NCBI GenBank assembly: GCA_009763385.1
Contig: CM019823.1
Coordinates: forward strand, 171,812,636 to 171,876,635
DNA length: 64,000 nt
Direction of reading: 5' to 3'
Source: Coix lacryma-jobi var. lacryma-jobi
Taxonomy: Eukaryota; Streptophyta; Magnoliopsida; Poales; Poaceae
Positions 11,901-23,274 of the stretch are shown one piece after another. The notes beneath the pieces were generated by a model. That model was not told the origin of the DNA. It made no database searches and was given only the letters and a program-made list of their open reading frames with translations. The first letter of the stretch is position 1. Each line of letters starts with the position of its first letter. The position numbers and the translations under genes were made by a program.

Positions 11901-14900
11901 AAATAGATCAGCATGGATGTGAGCACAAATTGGACCAGAGTTCTCCTTCCTGCTTTAGTTAGCAGATCAGCCTTCCATCCAGGAAGCTGGTCCGAAACTC
12001 TATCAATGATTGGTTGGATCTGAGCTCTAGTTAATTTGTGCAAAGACAAAGGCACTCCAAGGTACTTACAGGGGAATTCAAGTAACTGACAGGGGAGGCG
12101 GGCATAAATCATTTGTTTATCCTCTTCTTGGCATTGGATGGGCAGCACACTGCTTTTTTCCATGCTGGTTTTTAGCCCGCTAGCTTTACCAAACAGGTTT
12201 AAAATATCCATTATAATGCTGATGTCATCCGCAGAGGGTCTAAGAAAAATCACTACGTCATCCGCATAGATGGAGATCCGATGTTGCAGCGCCCTTCTAG
12301 CCAGCGGCTGCAGCAGATCCTCTTCGGCAGCCTTCCTGATCATGAAACCCAGAACATCCATGACTAAAATGAATAGCATTGGTGATAAAGGATCACCTTG
12401 CCTCAAACCCCTTTGGTATTCAATTTTCTCTCCCGGTTTACCATTAAGAATCACTTGAGTGGAGGAAGAGGAGAGGAGGCCACTAATAATATCACACCAA
12501 ATCTGTCCGAAACCCAAGTTTCTCATCACCTCAAGCAAGAAGGGCCAAGATACGGAGTCAAAAGCCTTAGTAATATCCAACTTCAGCAGCATCCTAGGTT
12601 GTTTTTGTTGATGAAGGTAACGAGCTGTTTGCTGTACCAGCATAAAGTTGTCCTGAATAAAACGCCCTTTGATAAAGGCACTCTGAATTGGGGAAACCAG
12701 CTCATTAAGACGTCCAGCCAGACGATTGGCTAGAATTTTTGTGATGAGCTTGGCAAACGAGTGCACCAAACTGATAGGTCTGAAATCTCTAATACTCATA
12801 GCATCTGTTTTTTTTTTGGCAGCAGAATGATATAGGCCGAGTTAAGTTGCTGAAAATTAACAAATTTTCTGCTCCACACAGCAGAGACAGCAGCCATTAC
12901 CTCAGCTTTGATTGTGGACCAACATGCTTTGTAAAACTTCCCCGTAAATCCATCGGGCCCTGGGGCTTTGTCAGGAGGAAGAGAACATATAGTCTGCCAC
13001 ACTTCTTTTTCAGAAACAGGAGCCTCCAGTCCAGACATATCATGCCGAGGAATGTTCAAGGCCTCCAGGTTGATGGTTTCAGATCGCTCCAAGGCCTCCC
13101 CCAGAAGAGAGTTATAAAAATCGGCAATATTCCTCTCCTTATCCTCATGACTAGTGAGCACCAGACCATCATCCGTAATTAGCTTACAAATGAAATTCTT
13201 CTGCTTGCGATGTCTGGCAAAAGAATGAAACAGGGAAGTGTTAGCGTCCCCCTCTTTTAGCCAGGTAATGCGAGAACGGCTGCGTGCAATTGTCCGCTGC
13301 AGGGATGACAAGGCGAGGGAGTGCCTCTTGAGATGATTGCGCAACCACACTTCCTGGCTAGACAAGCTCCGGTTGTCTTGGGCAATCTCAAGCTGATGAA
13401 GAACTTCTCTGGCCAGCCCAAGCTGCGAGTTGACATGACCAACTCTCTTGTGACTCCAGCTCTGAAGACCTTTGACCGTCGCTCTGAACTTCCTTGCCAA
13501 GGTGTCAAAAGGGCAAGCAGAGGGTGGGACAGAAGTCCAAGCATCTACAACAGCTTCTGGAAATCCGTCAAGCTTGGTCCAAAAGGCTTCAAAATGGAAC
13601 CTAGCCTTTCCAGGTTTGACTGCATTCAGGCTTAGAAGGAGAGGACAGTGATCAGATCCATCCGATGATGCACTGTGCAACAGGCTGTTTGGAAAGCACT
13701 GATCCCAGTCAGACAAACACAGAGCTCTGTCCAGTCTGACTAGAGTGGGAGAATCCTGCTGATTTGACCAGGTAAACCTACGCCCCCGCAAGGGCATATC
13801 CAGTAGTCCAAGATCATTGATTAGGCGGCGAAACCTACCCATCATAGCCCTGTTCAGGTTGTTATTATTCTTGTCTTCAGCATTTAAAATAAGATTGTAG
13901 TCCCCCATTGCAAGCCAAGGCCCCTGACACACCGCTCTAACATCTTTCAGTTCTTGCAAGAACAGCAGCTTGTTATCATCTCCTTGGGGACCATACACAC
14001 TAGTAAACCACCAAGCCTGAGCATTGGTGGAACAAAATTGAATTGAGATGCAGTAGCTGTCTGTCCGAACTGCCGCTGCCGGTCCAAGATTATGCTTCCA
14101 GGCAATGAGAATCCCTCCACTCGCACCGATTGACGGCAACTCCGCAAAATAGGAAAAATCAGAGCCAAGCGTGGCCAGAACCAGGCCGCGCGAAATTCCA
14201 GCCATCTTGGTTTCTTGAAGACAAACAATATCCACCTTTGAAGAGAGAACCAAAGAGCGCACAGAGTCTTGTCGTGCCTTGGAATTGAGCCCCCGCACGT
14301 TCCAACATAATATATTAGACGGATTCATGGATACAATACACAAGGAGCGACCCATACACAACACAACCAGCCAGCACACTCAGAATGCCAGCTCTAGCCC
14401 CAACTCCTCCACATCGGGAATCCTCCAGCCGAACAAGGCAGCAAGCGCTTGTGCTTGAGAAGAAGTCAGCGAGGAGGATTGGGTGAACAACTTACTGTAT
14501 CGCTCCAGCGCCTCTTGACTGATGCCTTCGGAATCATCGATAATGTCCAGCGCGCTGGGGCAACAGTGCAGCATAGGCTCTCGGCACATGGTGGTGGGTG
14601 GTCCCTGGGACACGCCATCGCCCACCGCGTGCCATCTGAGGAGACGGTCACGAAGGATGCGAATTGAAGAGAGGTAAGAAAAGGAAGGGTGTCATTGCAT
14701 TTTTAGGCTTCCCTCCTCGGTGGCTGCTTGGCATGCCACGTCAGATCTATCCTCTAAACAAAGAGGTATGGACCTATGGTGAACCACTTAAAAAGTTTCG
14801 AGGCCCAAAAATGCAGTTTGGGAGTTGATGGACTTGAATGACACACCGCTAAAAGTTAATGGACCCTACAGTTCATTTAACTCTTCTTTTAAATATATAG

Positions 14901-17900
14901 TATCACTGAGCAAATAGCAGAGAAAGATCTATCTTTCTTCACAGTGTTATGGTATTTTACTAGGATCTATACTGTTCCAATGATATATAGGTTACAGATT
15001 TCCACATCTTGAAGTATGTGTGGCAATCTACACGAACTAACTCTTCAAAATCCATGTGATAAATTACTTGAATATGATGGTACAGGTTGGAATCTGCATA
15101 GTAGGAAACATTCCATTGATTCTGCTTTACTTTCCTCCTTGTTTTGTTTTTCATGTTTCAGAGTTTGCCATCTTGTCTGCTTTTTGTTGAAAGTTGCATC
15201 TTTTTTTAATTCATGCAGCCAAAATTTCTGGAACAAGACAGTTGCTTCACATTTTGCTCTCATAAGGTTGATGCTACGGTAAGGTCCTTCCTGTTTGTTC
15301 ATTCCGTGTGTAATCTAATGAGTATCTTCAAATTTAGAGGGACTTGCCCTGCACCCCTGTCCCACCAATCTTTTAGCTCAATTTATTTCTTTCAAATAAA
15401 AAGAGTCCATAATTTTGGTAAAATTCCAACTTCTAAGAGGGGCAAAATTCAAAAGTTAGTGAACTTTTAATGCTGAAATAAAGATTTTGCAAATCAATGT
15501 TCAGTTACACAGGGAACTGAAGCCTGTTGTCAGTTGTAACTGTAACTAATAAATTTTAGTAAATTTTGTAAGTAGGATACTACACCTTCAGTTTTGCTGA
15601 GATTACTAAGCTCTATTGTTGCAGGGCTCATACCAATTACAAGTATCCATATCCGCAGAAGAGGCTGGTGCAAGAGAATTACTTTTGTCTCCTTATTATT
15701 GTAATTTCTCATATAATGATGTCCCACCTGAATTATTACCAGAAATCATAAGGTAACTATAATGCATGCATAGCCCCGTTTCTAGAATTTAATAACTTCT
15801 CTGTCCTTATTCTTGCTGCATCCTTCAATTTCTCTCTACATATTTTGCAAACCAGGTTTCCTTTGGTCTCCCAACCAGTAGTGATTGTACGTGCAGCTTT
15901 CAATTGCTTGTTATTGTTAAAGAACATGACATGGAGCTAATAGCTTGTGCTGAATATGATTGCCATGACTACATAGATGATACTTTAACATCTCCTAGTG
16001 TCTTAGTATTTGGTGCATCCTTTAAGTTAATGCTTTACCAAGTAATTTTGTATTGGCAGGTTGAGAACTGGAAATGTATTTTTTAATTACAAGTACTACA
16101 ATAATACAATGCAAAAAACTGAAGGTTATCTCACTCCCCCCCTCCCTCCCCCATCTGCCTCGATTGCATGTTGCATCCACTTTAGCTGTTGCCAGGCTGC
16201 ATCATACATTCTCTTGTTTCTAGCTCCATGTGTTTGTTCCTTGTACTGCCTTATTCACTAAACCTGTGTTCTAAGAATCGGGAGAGAGAAATAGCTTACT
16301 TTACTATTCATTCCACAGTTATTAGGATGTACGTACACACAGACAAAAAAATGCTTAATGCTTGGGACATCTATCGGTGGACAAGATTTCTTGTTGCTTC
16401 TTCTTTGCTGCCTTTATGTTTCACTTTTTCTTATACATCCCATTGATATGTTCTTACCAGTTACTGAAGATTTTTCCTGCCCATTTTGCTTGGTACCATG
16501 TGGAAGCTTCAAGGTAAAAACTAAAGCAGAATTCCCCTTTTATTACTTTATTCATATGTCACTTAGTGCTGCTATATGTGATCAATCATGTCAGATTCTC
16601 ACCTGCTACACTTTATGATAAAGCACATATCCTAAAGTTATTTCACACCTCATAATTGATTTGTTCTTGCATTCACTTTGCCTTTCTATCAAGTTGTATT
16701 TAATATCATTACTATGGTGATTCTAGGGCCTGGGATGCCACTTAAACGCATCACATGACATGTTCCACTATGAGTTCTGGGTACGCAAACTTCTGGAATA
16801 CCCCATTGCAAAATCTTCTTGATCATTGTAACTTTAATATTTTTTATTGTCATACATAGATATCTGAAGATTGCCAGGCTGTGAATGTTAGTCTGAAGGC
16901 TGATGCCTGCAAAACCGAGGTAAATTGGTGATATAGGACTGTTACAGTGAAATATATCGATTATACATTAGAGACATATTTAATGAACTTAATTCTACTT
17001 TGCATGTGTTCAAGATACCCCTTAGTGTTCTTCTATCCGTGTCTTTACTACTGCTGTGCTGTTCTTAGCTTTGTGTTTTCTTTGTTGAGTGCAGAATCAA
17101 ATGGCGCATGAACCATCGATTAATACTTCACATTAGAAAATTAACTACATTTCCCTAAAATGTCTTCCAATAATATACTGTACTGTATGCCTTCCTGGAT
17201 TAAGTGGTATCCCAGGCATGGTGGATACTGTTTATTTCTTTAATCTGAAGAACTCTGTATTTATTAGCTAATGGGCCAGTTATATCCAGTTTGTGGCAGA
17301 GGGAGTTGATCCAAGGCATCAAACATTTTCCTACTGGTATGCTCCCCCCCCCCCCCCCCCCGAAATGCTGATTTATATGTTTAGTTGCCTAATTGTGTTC
17401 AATCAGCTCGAGGTTTAAGAAGCGTAGAAGGTTGGAAACCACAGCTGAGAAATTCAGACATGTTCACCCACATATTATGGAATCGGGATCACATGAAGAT
17501 GCCCAGGCAGCGTCTGAAGATGACTATGTGCAAAGGGAGAACGGTACATTTGCATCTTGTGATCTCTTAGGAATATTTTGCATTTATGCTCACTACTGCA
17601 CTTTTGTATGCTGCCACAGAAAAGCTAGTCAAGAAGAGCAGCAGCAGCAAAATTTTTTAATCCCAAATAGGGTAGTAGAGATGCTACCCAACAAGTGCCA
17701 TCAATAAAGATGATAAGAAAAAACTGAAGTATCTACTAATTTGGTTTTCAAATAGTGGTCAATAGTTCATTTTTCAAATCAAACTAGGTTCAAACGTATC
17801 ATGCTATACAACTGCCTCTTCTATACGCTTGATGTGTAATTTGAAACACAATAAATATCTCTATTTGCAACTCAGATCTAAAGATAAAGAAAGGCAGTTA

Positions 17901-20900
17901 GCCAATTGCTGAAATTTCTTAGAGCTGTTCTGTCAAAAACAATCTTATCATCAACTACACCTCGACTTGACGTGGCTTTGAAATCCACATCCTCCTATCT
18001 TATTGGTTTGGTTAAATATATGTCTGGTCTGATGGTAAATCATGCAAATTCATTGTGTTGTCTCCCTCTCTTCAATGCAGCAGTTCATTGTTGTCACTTG
18101 TCACCTAGAGCGTTGGATAATCTCACATTGTGCATAAAACCCTTCTTGAACACTTGATGCACTGCATTATAGGAGCAGTGAAAGTCGAATCTTTTACTTT
18201 TACTAGGCGAAAAGGGCTGCTTAGCTACTGTCTGTTCAACTAGTTATTTCCAAATTTTTTTATTACTCCGCATGCTGAGAAAACCTGTGTTGTTGCTTCC
18301 TGCCTGCTCTAGCATTTTCTACATCTGTTATGTTCCCTACTTTTCCTCTGATGGTAAAAACTTTTCAGGGCTTTCTGTAGCACACGCTTCAGTTGACCCT
18401 AGTCAGCCTGTACATGGGAGCAATCTTTCACCACCAACAGTGCTACAGTTTGGGAAGTCGAGGAAGCTATCTGCTGAGCGATCTGACCCCAGAAAGTAAT
18501 GTTTCTTTATACCATGTTAGCTGTGCATCTATTGGACATGCTTAACTAACTGTTTGCTTGTGTTTATATTATTTGGCAGTCGACAACTGCTGCAAAAGCG
18601 TCAGTTCTTCCATTCACACAGGGCACAAGTTAGTAAAAATCAACCTCTTTTGATGTAACTTTCGTGCATGCGTGCGCATGTTGTGGAACCTAGACTTTAT
18701 TCAATTGTTATTATATTAGTTTTGCCTACCTTTCTGATTCCATACCAATGAAATCACTGGATGCATATGTTCATGGTAGTTCTGTGATAGTTCTGGTCCC
18801 TCTTTGCTGTACATTTTTGGCTGTGTATTCTTGTTATTAAAAAACTCAGCCGGTGGACCGAAATAGGTCCACAAAGCCTCCCCCACCCAGTAGTGCTTTA
18901 CTACCAGTCCCTTACACGAGGGCCTGGCCACCACAGGTCGGTTCATCCATGCTGACCAGGGGAATCAACCAGTGACCTTTTTTACCCAGCCTGAAAATGG
19001 CGCTCCCACGGGGATTCAAACTTAGGACCTGGGATGCTACTAAGGGCGTCCCCAACAGCACCTGCAAGTCGCCGGTTGAGGTGTACCAAGTACCAACAAA
19101 ACAATAAAAATACTTACTAGAGGGCATAGTTAATGACGTGGGCCACAAGAGCAGAGACCTGCAATTCTTGGGGAAGTGTGCGAGCCTAGCGACGAGTTTT
19201 TTTTCTGCTTCTCTCGTCCACGTCGGAGAATAGCTCGCTCCTAGCTGCTTGTGGGGGACGCCCTAAGGTCACTGCAGCCACTAGGCTGCAGGCCGGTTCG
19301 CTATCCTTGTTATTATAACTTGGACTCTCTGTGCATTAATGCGTTCATTTGAAGCCTAGTTTGATCACATTGTTGCACTTTGTTGTAGCCAATGCCATTG
19401 GAACAAGTCTTCTCAGATCATGATAGTGAAGACGAGGTTGATGATGATATTGCCGACTTTGAGGATAGAAGGGTAAAATGAGACTGTTTTGTTCTTGTCT
19501 TTGGAAACATAAAATATTTGATTTTTAATCATTGCTACTTTAACTTGGCTGAAATGCAGATGCTTGACGATTTTGTTGATGTTACAAAAGATGAGAAGCT
19601 TATTATGCATATGTGGAATTCATTTGTTCGAAAACAAAGGTCAGTCATATGTCCCCACTATGTCCTTTGTTGTTCTAACTATCACGATAGATATGATTTT
19701 TCTAAAGATCTGATATTCAATAAAATTTTAGTTTATACTTCATTATGTTTTTTTCTGTATGGAACGACTATTGCCTTGTTTTTAGGAAATGCATACTGTT
19801 GGGTACATAGAAAAGGGGTACCCCAAAACCTCGATTACGAAAAACTAAACCACGACAAAATCCACAATCATCCCTCAACCTCAACACGCAAACCAGCCCA
19901 AATACCGATCCATACTGGGCCGGCCTACAAATGGACTTCAGCGACCCAACGCACCCTCGAGGAACCCCTCCTTGAGACCGCGCCAAAGACCGCTCGAGGC
20001 ACACCACGGTGACGGAAACTCCCCGAGCGAACGGGGTAGGCCTCGACAGCCTTGCCTCATCCCCTCTCACTCCTCGGACACCCCTCGAGGGGCACTTCCC
20101 CGAGCACTCCCAGGGCGGGCTTCGACCGCCTCGCCGCATATCCCTCGAGGGGCATCCCTCGAACGCCCCTCGATTACGGAACCCTTCCGAGCGAAGGTCG
20201 AAGGCCTCGACTGCCTCGCTACACACCTTCCTCGGATATCTACCTTTTGTACGACTTCAGGAGCATTAAATGCGCTCCACCTGCTCCAGTCTAACTCGTA
20301 TGGCTACAACGAGCACCACAGTGGATCGTACCCCGGTTAAATCTGACTTTAACCGCCCGTGCCCGGGAAAGGGGGTGACTCGTACGACAGTGTTACGCCA
20401 TGCCGAGCAATGTGCTATGACAGGTACCTCCTCGAGGTCCAATTGTCAACATACTTCCCGCATAATCCGGAACTCGACCCTACTCACCTAGGGCTCGACC
20501 CCAACCACGCGGGCCTCGCCCGTCTCGACCGCCCCCTCGAGCATGACTCCGCCAGGACCGGCCAGCACTCCAACAACTCCCGACACGACGTCTCTACGTA
20601 CGCTCGCGCATGGGCGTCGTCCTTCACCGGCATCACCAGGCACGTCGCCGCAGGGCCGAGCACATCTCTACAGCGGCGCCGACATGACCGGCAACGTCAT
20701 CGCCAACGTCATCGTCTACGACAACCCTAGACTCATGTAACCCTGTGCCTCCCCTTCGCCTATAAAAGGGGACGCCAGGGCTTAGGATAGGGCAGGCTGA
20801 GACAGGCTCGTTGAAGCTCACGAGACACGTTCTCACGAACTCGAACTCTCAAACACTCAAGCTCTCCACCAAAGCCTAGGACTCCAAAGCCCGGTTCTCT

Positions 20901-22067
20901 ACTTCTACCTCGTCTCTTACACCCCCCGTTCTCTCTCACGCTTGTATTCGCCTCTGTACAAACACTTCGGTGCAAGATAATACAAACTCTCCTCCCCCCG
21001 CTGGACGTAGGGCCTTGTCTTGCCCGAACCAGGATAAATCGTTGTGTTCTTCTTGCATCACCATCCGGATTAGGTAACACGCAATCACAAATTCACTCGT
21101 TGGTGTAGACCCCCGGGTTCCGAACACCGACACATGCGATTTGCATTTGCATAGTTATGAATACGCAGGAGGTTTATAGTTTGTACAAGTTTAGCTGAAA
21201 AACACTATTGTCAGCTACTATAAAAAGCAAGAATTTAGTTCAAATTTTAGTTATACATACTTACATTGACCCTTCTATCCAAACAGGCCTAAAATCAGGG
21301 ATGGAAACCATAACCGAAAATCCTGTGTACGGGGGCTTGTTTCCGTTTATGACAAGATTTTATATTTTTTTTAAGTGCAGTCACTATTGAGTAGTTAAAC
21401 TTTGAAATCAGAGAAATTTCTGACCAACCAGCAATTGTTTTCGTATGGATGATATCGTTCCCGACCATTTTCATGCCTACCAAAAATTATGTTTCCCGTT
21501 TTTCTTGGTCATGCCAATGCATGCCGAAAAGAAAGCCACAATTAACGTCCCCTCCAACTAACAATTCCATTTGATCTCCGTTATCACCTCTACTCCACTT
21601 GCTCTCCATTATCACCCTCCACTGGTGTAGTAGTCTTGCACCTTCATTGATCCATATATCATGGTTGCTGCTACGATTAATTTAACCTCTTCGTTGTTCC
21701 AGGTTCATAGACAATCATTGTTTTTCTGTTTATTCTATTACTTTTTAGCTACTGAAAGTGAAATTGCAGGGTGCTAGCTGATGGTCATATACCTTGGGCC
21801 TGCGAGGCATTCTCCAGATTCCATGGAGAACAGCTTGTACAAAACCCTGCCCTGCTGTGGTGAGTGGCTGCTTGAGAAATATACACTAAACCTATCCTTC
21901 ACCATGCATGTTTACGTATCTTATCGCAATTTTCTCCCTTGATGAACAGGGGCTGGCGATTTTTCATGATTAAACTCTGGAACCACAGCCTTCTTGATGC
22001 CCGTGCCATGAATACTTGCAACACAATTCTTCAAGGCTACCAAGACGGAAGTATAGGCCCCAAGTAA
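5936..22067 (+). CDS. EMF2: EMF2-like Polycomb (PRC2) subunit with VEFS box
   Basis: This encodes the Su(z)12-type subunit of Polycomb repressive complex 2, a nuclear complex that methylates histone H3 K27 and represses flowering and developmental genes. I assembled 20 coding exons: 5936-6061, 6182-6237, 7042-7150, 7242-7398, 7476-7544, 8650-8786, 15219-15278, 15625-15752, 16060-16124, 16461-16513, 16727-16780, 16860-16919, 17290-17336, 17407-17543, 18369-18495, 18580-18628, 19389-19472, 19560-19639, 21770-21859, 21950-22067. They sum to 1806 nt, one open frame of 601 aa. A C2H2 finger has C309, C312, H325 and H330. An acidic stretch at about 485-500 precedes the VEFS box (about 507-601, with the FVDVTKDEK and MWNSFVRKQ motifs). 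The start MCLQHSRSRLPPDEQ matches the family. Introns carry many transposons but every coding exon is intact. The EMF2a/EMF2b orthology is not settled. Confidence 0.9.
8310..8566. mobile_element. Stowaway MITE in an EMF2 intron
   Basis: The element begins CTCCCTCCGTACTTG and ends with the inverted complement CGAGTACGGAGGGAG. TA dinucleotides flank both ends (8308-8309 and 8567-8568), the Stowaway (Tc1/mariner) target duplication. It is 257 bp, non-coding, and lies in the intron before the 8650 exon. Confidence 0.9.
9048..9152 (-). mobile_element. Mini-LTR (105 bp) of a short-LTR retroelement
   Basis: The sequence starts TGAAGGAG and ends CTCTAGCA, giving TG...CA ends. It is followed at once by TCCCCCCGCAGTC, a polypurine tract on the minus strand. 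The copia element at 49973-54991 has the same arrangement: a 91-100-bp LTR followed by CCCCCCCGCAGTC. It lies exactly at the inner edge of the left TIR of the surrounding element. No partner LTR or primer-binding site was found, so the element is incomplete. Confidence 0.55.
9153..10586. other. GC-rich internal remnant of the short-LTR element
   Basis: This follows the mini-LTR and runs to the LINE tail. It is rich in GACGACG/GTCGTCG-type triplets, so several frames on both strands stay open for 60-255 codons. None shows a gag, protease, integrase or reverse transcriptase motif. I regard it as a non-coding or heavily decayed retroelement interior. Confidence 0.45.
10763..12799 (-). pseudogene. 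LINE ORF2, reverse transcriptase and zinc-binding C-terminus
   Basis: This is the second part of the split ORF2. It begins in the RT fingers (IRDFRPISLVHSFAKLI) and carries QRGLRQGDPLSPMLF and the catalytic YADDVVIF. The C-terminal zf-RVT region follows, with WKSWAPSKCRFFMWL and CPLCDQEETIDHLL. Apart from the break at the A run, the 678-codon frame is open to its natural stop, so the copy is fairly young. It lies within an intron of the EMF2-like gene, antisense to it. Confidence 0.9.
12796..14379 (-). pseudogene. LINE ORF2, endonuclease and start of RT region
   Basis: This encodes the apurinic-endonuclease-like domain that nicks target DNA in target-primed reverse transcription. Motifs visible are NILCWNVRGLNSKARQD near the N-terminus, VCLQETKM, the MGDYNLILN region and GSDHCPLLL. 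The frame continues into the linker that normally precedes the RT domain (PPDKAPGPDGF) and then stops at 12796. It overlaps the next ORF by four bases next to a run of ten A (minus strand) at 12808-12817. A length change in that A run best explains the split, so the two ORFs are one broken ORF2. Confidence 0.85.
14380..14625 (-). pseudogene. LINE ORF1, C-terminal remnant
   Basis: An open stretch of 81 codons ends just upstream of the endonuclease ORF on the same strand. It is compatible with the C-terminus of a plant LINE ORF1 protein: it contains an S/Q/A-rich helix and ends ...VEELGLELAF. No CCHC knuckle is visible, because the upstream part is missing. The identification rests mainly on position. 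Confidence 0.4.
17344..17361. repeat. Poly-C run beside an EMF2 exon
   Basis: Eighteen consecutive C lie in the intron, about 45 bases before the exon at 17407. The run sits in the polypyrimidine region of that acceptor. It is a likely length-variable site. Confidence 0.9.
18840..19305 (-). mobile_element. SINE-like retroposon in an EMF2 intron
   Basis: The segment is flanked by a perfect 10-bp direct repeat CTTGTTATTA (18830-18839 and 19306-19315). On the minus strand the 5' part has CAGCCTAGTGGC, resembling a pol III A box, and AGTTTGAATCCC, resembling a B box. The 3' end is a short T run (GGCTGAGTTTTTT), as in T-tailed plant SINEs. A 220-bp MITE plus its duplicated TAA interrupts it; without them the body is about 243 bp. 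Confidence 0.75.
19044..19263. mobile_element. Tourist-like MITE nested in the SINE
   Basis: The ends are GGGCGTCCCCAACAGCA and, inverted, GGGCGTCCCCCACAAGCA. TAA lies on both sides (19041-19043 and 19264-19266), the PIF/Harbinger target duplication. Its position inside the SINE shows it arrived later. Confidence 0.85.
19797..21132 (+). mobile_element. Solo LTR, 1336 bp, in an EMF2 intron
   Basis: It begins TGTTGGGTACATAG and ends CGAACACCGACA. The flanks CATAC (19792-19796) and CATGC (21133-21137) match at four of five bases. It has repeated CCTCGAGGGG-type motifs. No internal retroelement sequence or second LTR is present, so it is a solo LTR left by LTR-LTR recombination. Its start is related to the LTR end at 1-426. 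Confidence 0.8.
20761..20768 (+). promoter_or_regulatory. TATA box in the solo LTR
   Basis: TATAAAAG follows a CCTTCGCC stretch and precedes GGGACGCCAGGG, a normal pol II LTR promoter layout on the same strand as the host gene. It could start a transcript that includes the last two EMF2 exons. That is inference. Confidence 0.6.
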
Positions 22068-22457
22068 ATTTATAATACAAAGGAAAATGTTGGCCAACTT
22101 GTCTAAAATGGCATTGGATGTAGATCTGCTAATTCCAGGGGTTACTTCTGAACCCCAAAACGACTATGGGAAGAATCGGAATGGACCATAGCAGCATTTG
22201 TTTTAAGGTCTAAGGGCAGCTCCCCCCACCTGGAAAGAAACTAGGAGGGCGAAGCTGGATCCTTGGCCGAGACAATCATTGTTTCATTCATGACTCAGTT
22301 GTATTATTGATTGGTACCAGTTGTTGTTGGCAGGTGGAGTTGTATGGATGATAGTGATAAATGAAGTGATTCACCGCAGTTCTTATATTCCTTGTATGCA
22401 GCAGATGAGGCTGAGCCTCGTGGAGCATCTGTTGCTTGAGTTTGCACGTACAGTATA
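22068..22457 (+). other. EMF2-like 3' region
   Basis: This stretch follows the TAA at 22065-22067 and is free of recognisable coding sequence. It probably includes the 3' UTR. No strong AATAAA was seen in it, so the end of the transcript is uncertain. Confidence 0.4.
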
Positions 22458-22803
22458 CAGTGGCGGAGCTAGGATTTTTGTATGGGGTATGCCGAACTAA
22501 AAATTTTATATGCAAACCAGTAAAATTCATTTAACTACTAAATGACATAATAAGTCTTAATTACAATACAGGTATTTTAAAACAATAAACTAATAGATTG
22601 AAATATTAATGACACAAGCTTAAATAAATAGGATTACAAATTTAGGGGATAACAGTGAAGTTAAGATTAGGGATTTGAGGGGAAACTAAAGAAAATACAG
22701 GGGACAACAGAGGGGAGCAAGATAGTTCTTACCAAATGGGGATTGAGACATGACTGCAAGTGGTAGCCCGACATAGTCTGATTGGGGACAGCCGGTTGGC
22801 AGG

Positions 22804-23274
22804 TATAGATGGGCATAAAGCCTAGGCCTGTTAGCTCGGCCCAAAGCCCGCCGTTTTGGCCCGGTCCAAGCACGGCCCGGCCATATGGGCGTGCCTGGGC
22901 TAGACCCTTGGCACAGCGGGTCGGCCCGGCCCGTTATACATACATAACTATATATTATAATTATAAGTATAAATAAATGTATAAATATATATATATAACT
23001 ATAAATAAATATATATAAGTAAATATAAATATACATAAATACATATTTATAGATATAAAAATATATATGTACACATATATATCCTTGTTTTAATGGCGGG
23101 CCTTCGGGCCTGCCCGTTCTACCACTGGGCCGTGCCTGGGTCGGAGGTCAGGCCCGCGGGCCTGCTAGGCACGGCCCGCAGGGCACGGCGGGCCTTCTAG
23201 GCCCGATCTCCAACAGGCCGGGCCGGCCCGTTGTCGGGCCGGGCCGGCCCGGCACGGCGCGTTGCCCATCTATA
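22804..23274. mobile_element. Non-autonomous hAT element, 471 bp
   Basis: Perfect 11-bp inverted ends TATAGATGGGC and GCCCATCTATA are flanked by a perfect 8-bp duplication TTGGCAGG (22796-22803 and 23275-23282), the hAT signature. The subterminal parts are rich in GGCCCGGCC-type motifs in both orientations. The centre, at about 22935-23085, is a TATA-rich microsatellite. It encodes no transposase. Confidence 0.93.

Larger units (their letters stand above)
10587..14665 (-). mobile_element. LINE (non-LTR retrotransposon), 5'-truncated
   Basis: The minus-strand order is: end of ORF1, endonuclease, reverse transcriptase, zinc-binding C-terminus, a short 3' UTR, and an A tail read as TTTTTTT at about 10585-10591. 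The 3' UTR carries CGAACACGCAGGAGGACTGC, a type of end common in grass LINEs. Only the last ~80 codons of ORF1 remain, so the copy is 5'-truncated. No convincing target duplication was found, perhaps because the right junction lies in the eroded TIR. Confidence 0.85.
8849..14883. mobile_element. Long-TIR (Mutator-like or foldback) element
   Basis: The left arm 8849-9047 and right arm 14687-14883 are imperfect inverted repeats of about 200 bp. Both begin GAGTTAAATG and share TCCATTAACTTTT, CAAACTGCATTTT and TTCACCATAGGTCCATACCTC-like blocks. They end inward at AAAAATGCAATGAC. The flanking 9-mers TTTTCTTAA and TTCTTTTAA match at 7 of 9 positions, which fits an aged Mutator-type duplication. No transposase was found. 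The interior is now a mini-LTR fragment plus a LINE. It sits in the 6.4-kb EMF2 intron 8787-15218. Confidence 0.75.

Noticed and set aside
12796..12799. Four-base stop/start overlap of the two LINE ORFs as translational coupling
   Set aside because: The halves belong to one conserved ORF2 and meet at an A run, so a length change is simpler.
19000..19305. tRNA gene suggested by A- and B-box-like motifs
   Set aside because: No cloverleaf can be drawn, and the flanking 10-bp duplication and T-tail indicate a SINE.
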